Source: Verrucomicrobia bacterium TMED44 (lineage in GTDB: Bacteria > Verrucomicrobiota > Verrucomicrobiia > Opitutales > Seribacteraceae). From it: 5,740 bases of DNA. How positions within the stretch are numbered: the stretch's first letter is position 1; each line of letters opens with the position of its first letter. Below the pieces are notes generated by a model, which was not told where the DNA came from, searched no databases, and saw only the letters and a list, made by a program, of their open reading frames with translations. The DNA lies in assembly GCA_002168015.1 (NCBI GenBank), contig NHCX01000128.1:1-5740 (forward strand), in the 5' to 3' direction. Of the stretch, positions 5,218 to 5,740 are shown one piece after another. Both the position numbers and the translations under genes were made by a program.

Positions 5218-5740
5218 GGTCGTTAGTAAAAATAAGTATAATCATTATAATATTAAATGTGGAATGCAAAAGTATAGGGTAAAAAATACTACCATACTTT
5301 TCGTAAATGTAATTTAAAAATAAGGATAATGTGACTAGTACTGTAAAAGCTAATATATTCAAATGAACGATACTAAATATTAGTGCGACAATTACAGACG
5401 AAATTAAGATACTATAATTTTTTTTAAGAGTACGATAAAATAATCCCCTAAATGTTATTTCTTCGATAATTGGGGCTACAATAACTATAGATACAATAAA
5501 CTTAAATATTTCTGACGGTGCACTCCGCTTAAGATTTAACACAATATCTTGTTCAAGAAATCCAGGTAAAGTGTATTTTGATAAAAAAGAAACAAAATAA
5601 ATAATCGGAGCAAACTTTAAAAAAGTAATTAAAGAATCAATTATATTTTTAAATTGTATGGAGTGAACATTTTCCTCTTTAAATCTTAATATAAAGTAAA
5701 TAACTGGAATCAATATAGCTATTTCTCTAAAAAAAATAAA
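5207..5740 (-). CDS. CPBP (CAAX/abortive-infection type) intramembrane metalloprotease, 5'-truncated
   Basis: This is a polytopic membrane protein of the CPBP glutamic/metalloprotease family. The frame is open to the right edge without a stop or ATG, so the N-terminus lies outside. A TTG at 5713 could initiate, but nine more in-frame codons precede it and a start there seems unnecessary. The visible 178 residues have at least four or five hydrophobic segments. Numbering from that TTG, the family signatures are all present: EEITFRG (84-90, the EExxxR motif, Glu codons at 5459-5464) in helix FIVSIVIVAPIIEE; FSIVH (113-117, FxxxH); and HSTFN (150-154, HxxxN). The catalytic site therefore looks intact. 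The substrate is unknown: relatives process prenylated proteins, process peptide pheromones or confer bacteriocin immunity, and many are uncharacterised. The gene overlaps tsaE by 11 bp and should be co-transcribed with it. It is among the most AT-rich parts of the window. Confidence 0.9.
   Translation of the reverse strand, partial: FIFFREIAILIPVIYFILRFKEENVHSIQFKNIIDSLITFLKFAPIIYFVSFLSKYTLPGFLEQDIVLNLKRSAPSEIFKFIVSIVIVAPIIEEITFRGLFYRTLKKNYSILISSVIVALIFSIVHLNILAFTVLVTLSLFLNYIYEKYGSIFYPILLHSTFNIIMIILIFTNDHDP

Noticed and set aside
5135..5317. A 60-residue + strand frame across the tsaE/CPBP junction.
   Set aside because: It lies opposite two recognisable coding regions and has no family resemblance.
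3613..5740. Genomic island beginning at the tRNA-Leu gene, suggested by the drop in G+C to the right.
   Set aside because: Integration normally occurs at a tRNA 3' end, which here faces left. No integrase or repeated tRNA end is seen, and the AT-rich side carries the core gene tsaE.
5207..5740. CPBP protein as an anti-phage abortive-infection gene.
   Set aside because: The old Abi label is shared by many CPBP proteases; the neighbours here are not defence genes.

Overview
The window is a compact bacterial chromosome segment, mostly core-type genes, with no phage, insertion-sequence, CRISPR or other mobile signal that I can see. Reading left to right it holds: the 3' two-thirds of hemB (heme biosynthesis, + strand); a convergent gene for an unrecognised, strongly acidic 244-residue protein (- strand); a divergent promoter region; pyrD (class 2 dihydroorotate dehydrogenase, + strand); a membrane-anchored protein with YwqK/MORN-like repeats (+); a tRNA-Leu gene (-) with the unusual anticodon AAG; an unrecognised Lys-rich 377-residue protein (+); and, on the - strand, a CPBP-type intramembrane protease gene that runs off the right edge and overlaps a downstream tsaE (tRNA t6A biosynthesis ATPase).

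The organism is most likely a low-GC, free-living, probably marine or aquatic bacterium. The Asp-type (Mg-dependent) HemB, the quinone-linked PyrD, the near absence of Shine-Dalgarno sequences, the GGSGY plus MORN_2 secreted protein and the style of the two orphan proteins would fit Verrucomicrobiota (Opitutae-like). That placement is an inference from memory of similar proteins, not a database result. Base composition falls from left to right: one 60-base row of pyrD is about half G+C, while a row of the CPBP gene is under one fifth. Both ends still carry core-type genes, so I do not read the change as an island border.

The layout is very tight. hemB and the acidic-protein gene meet tail to tail and share the bases TTAA. 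The MORN-protein gene stops two bases before the 3' CCA end of the convergent tRNA. The 377-residue gene and tsaE overlap tail to tail by 27 bp. The CPBP gene and tsaE overlap head to tail by 11 bp and are probably translationally coupled. No strong intrinsic terminator is visible anywhere.

The genes do not form one pathway: they serve heme, pyrimidine and t6A biosynthesis, with lineage-specific proteins of unknown role between them. I did not find a new multi-gene system. The best leads are the A34 tRNA-Leu, the two orphan families (acidic-tailed 244 aa and GNF/PPxxH 377 aa), and the CPBP-tsaE coupling.
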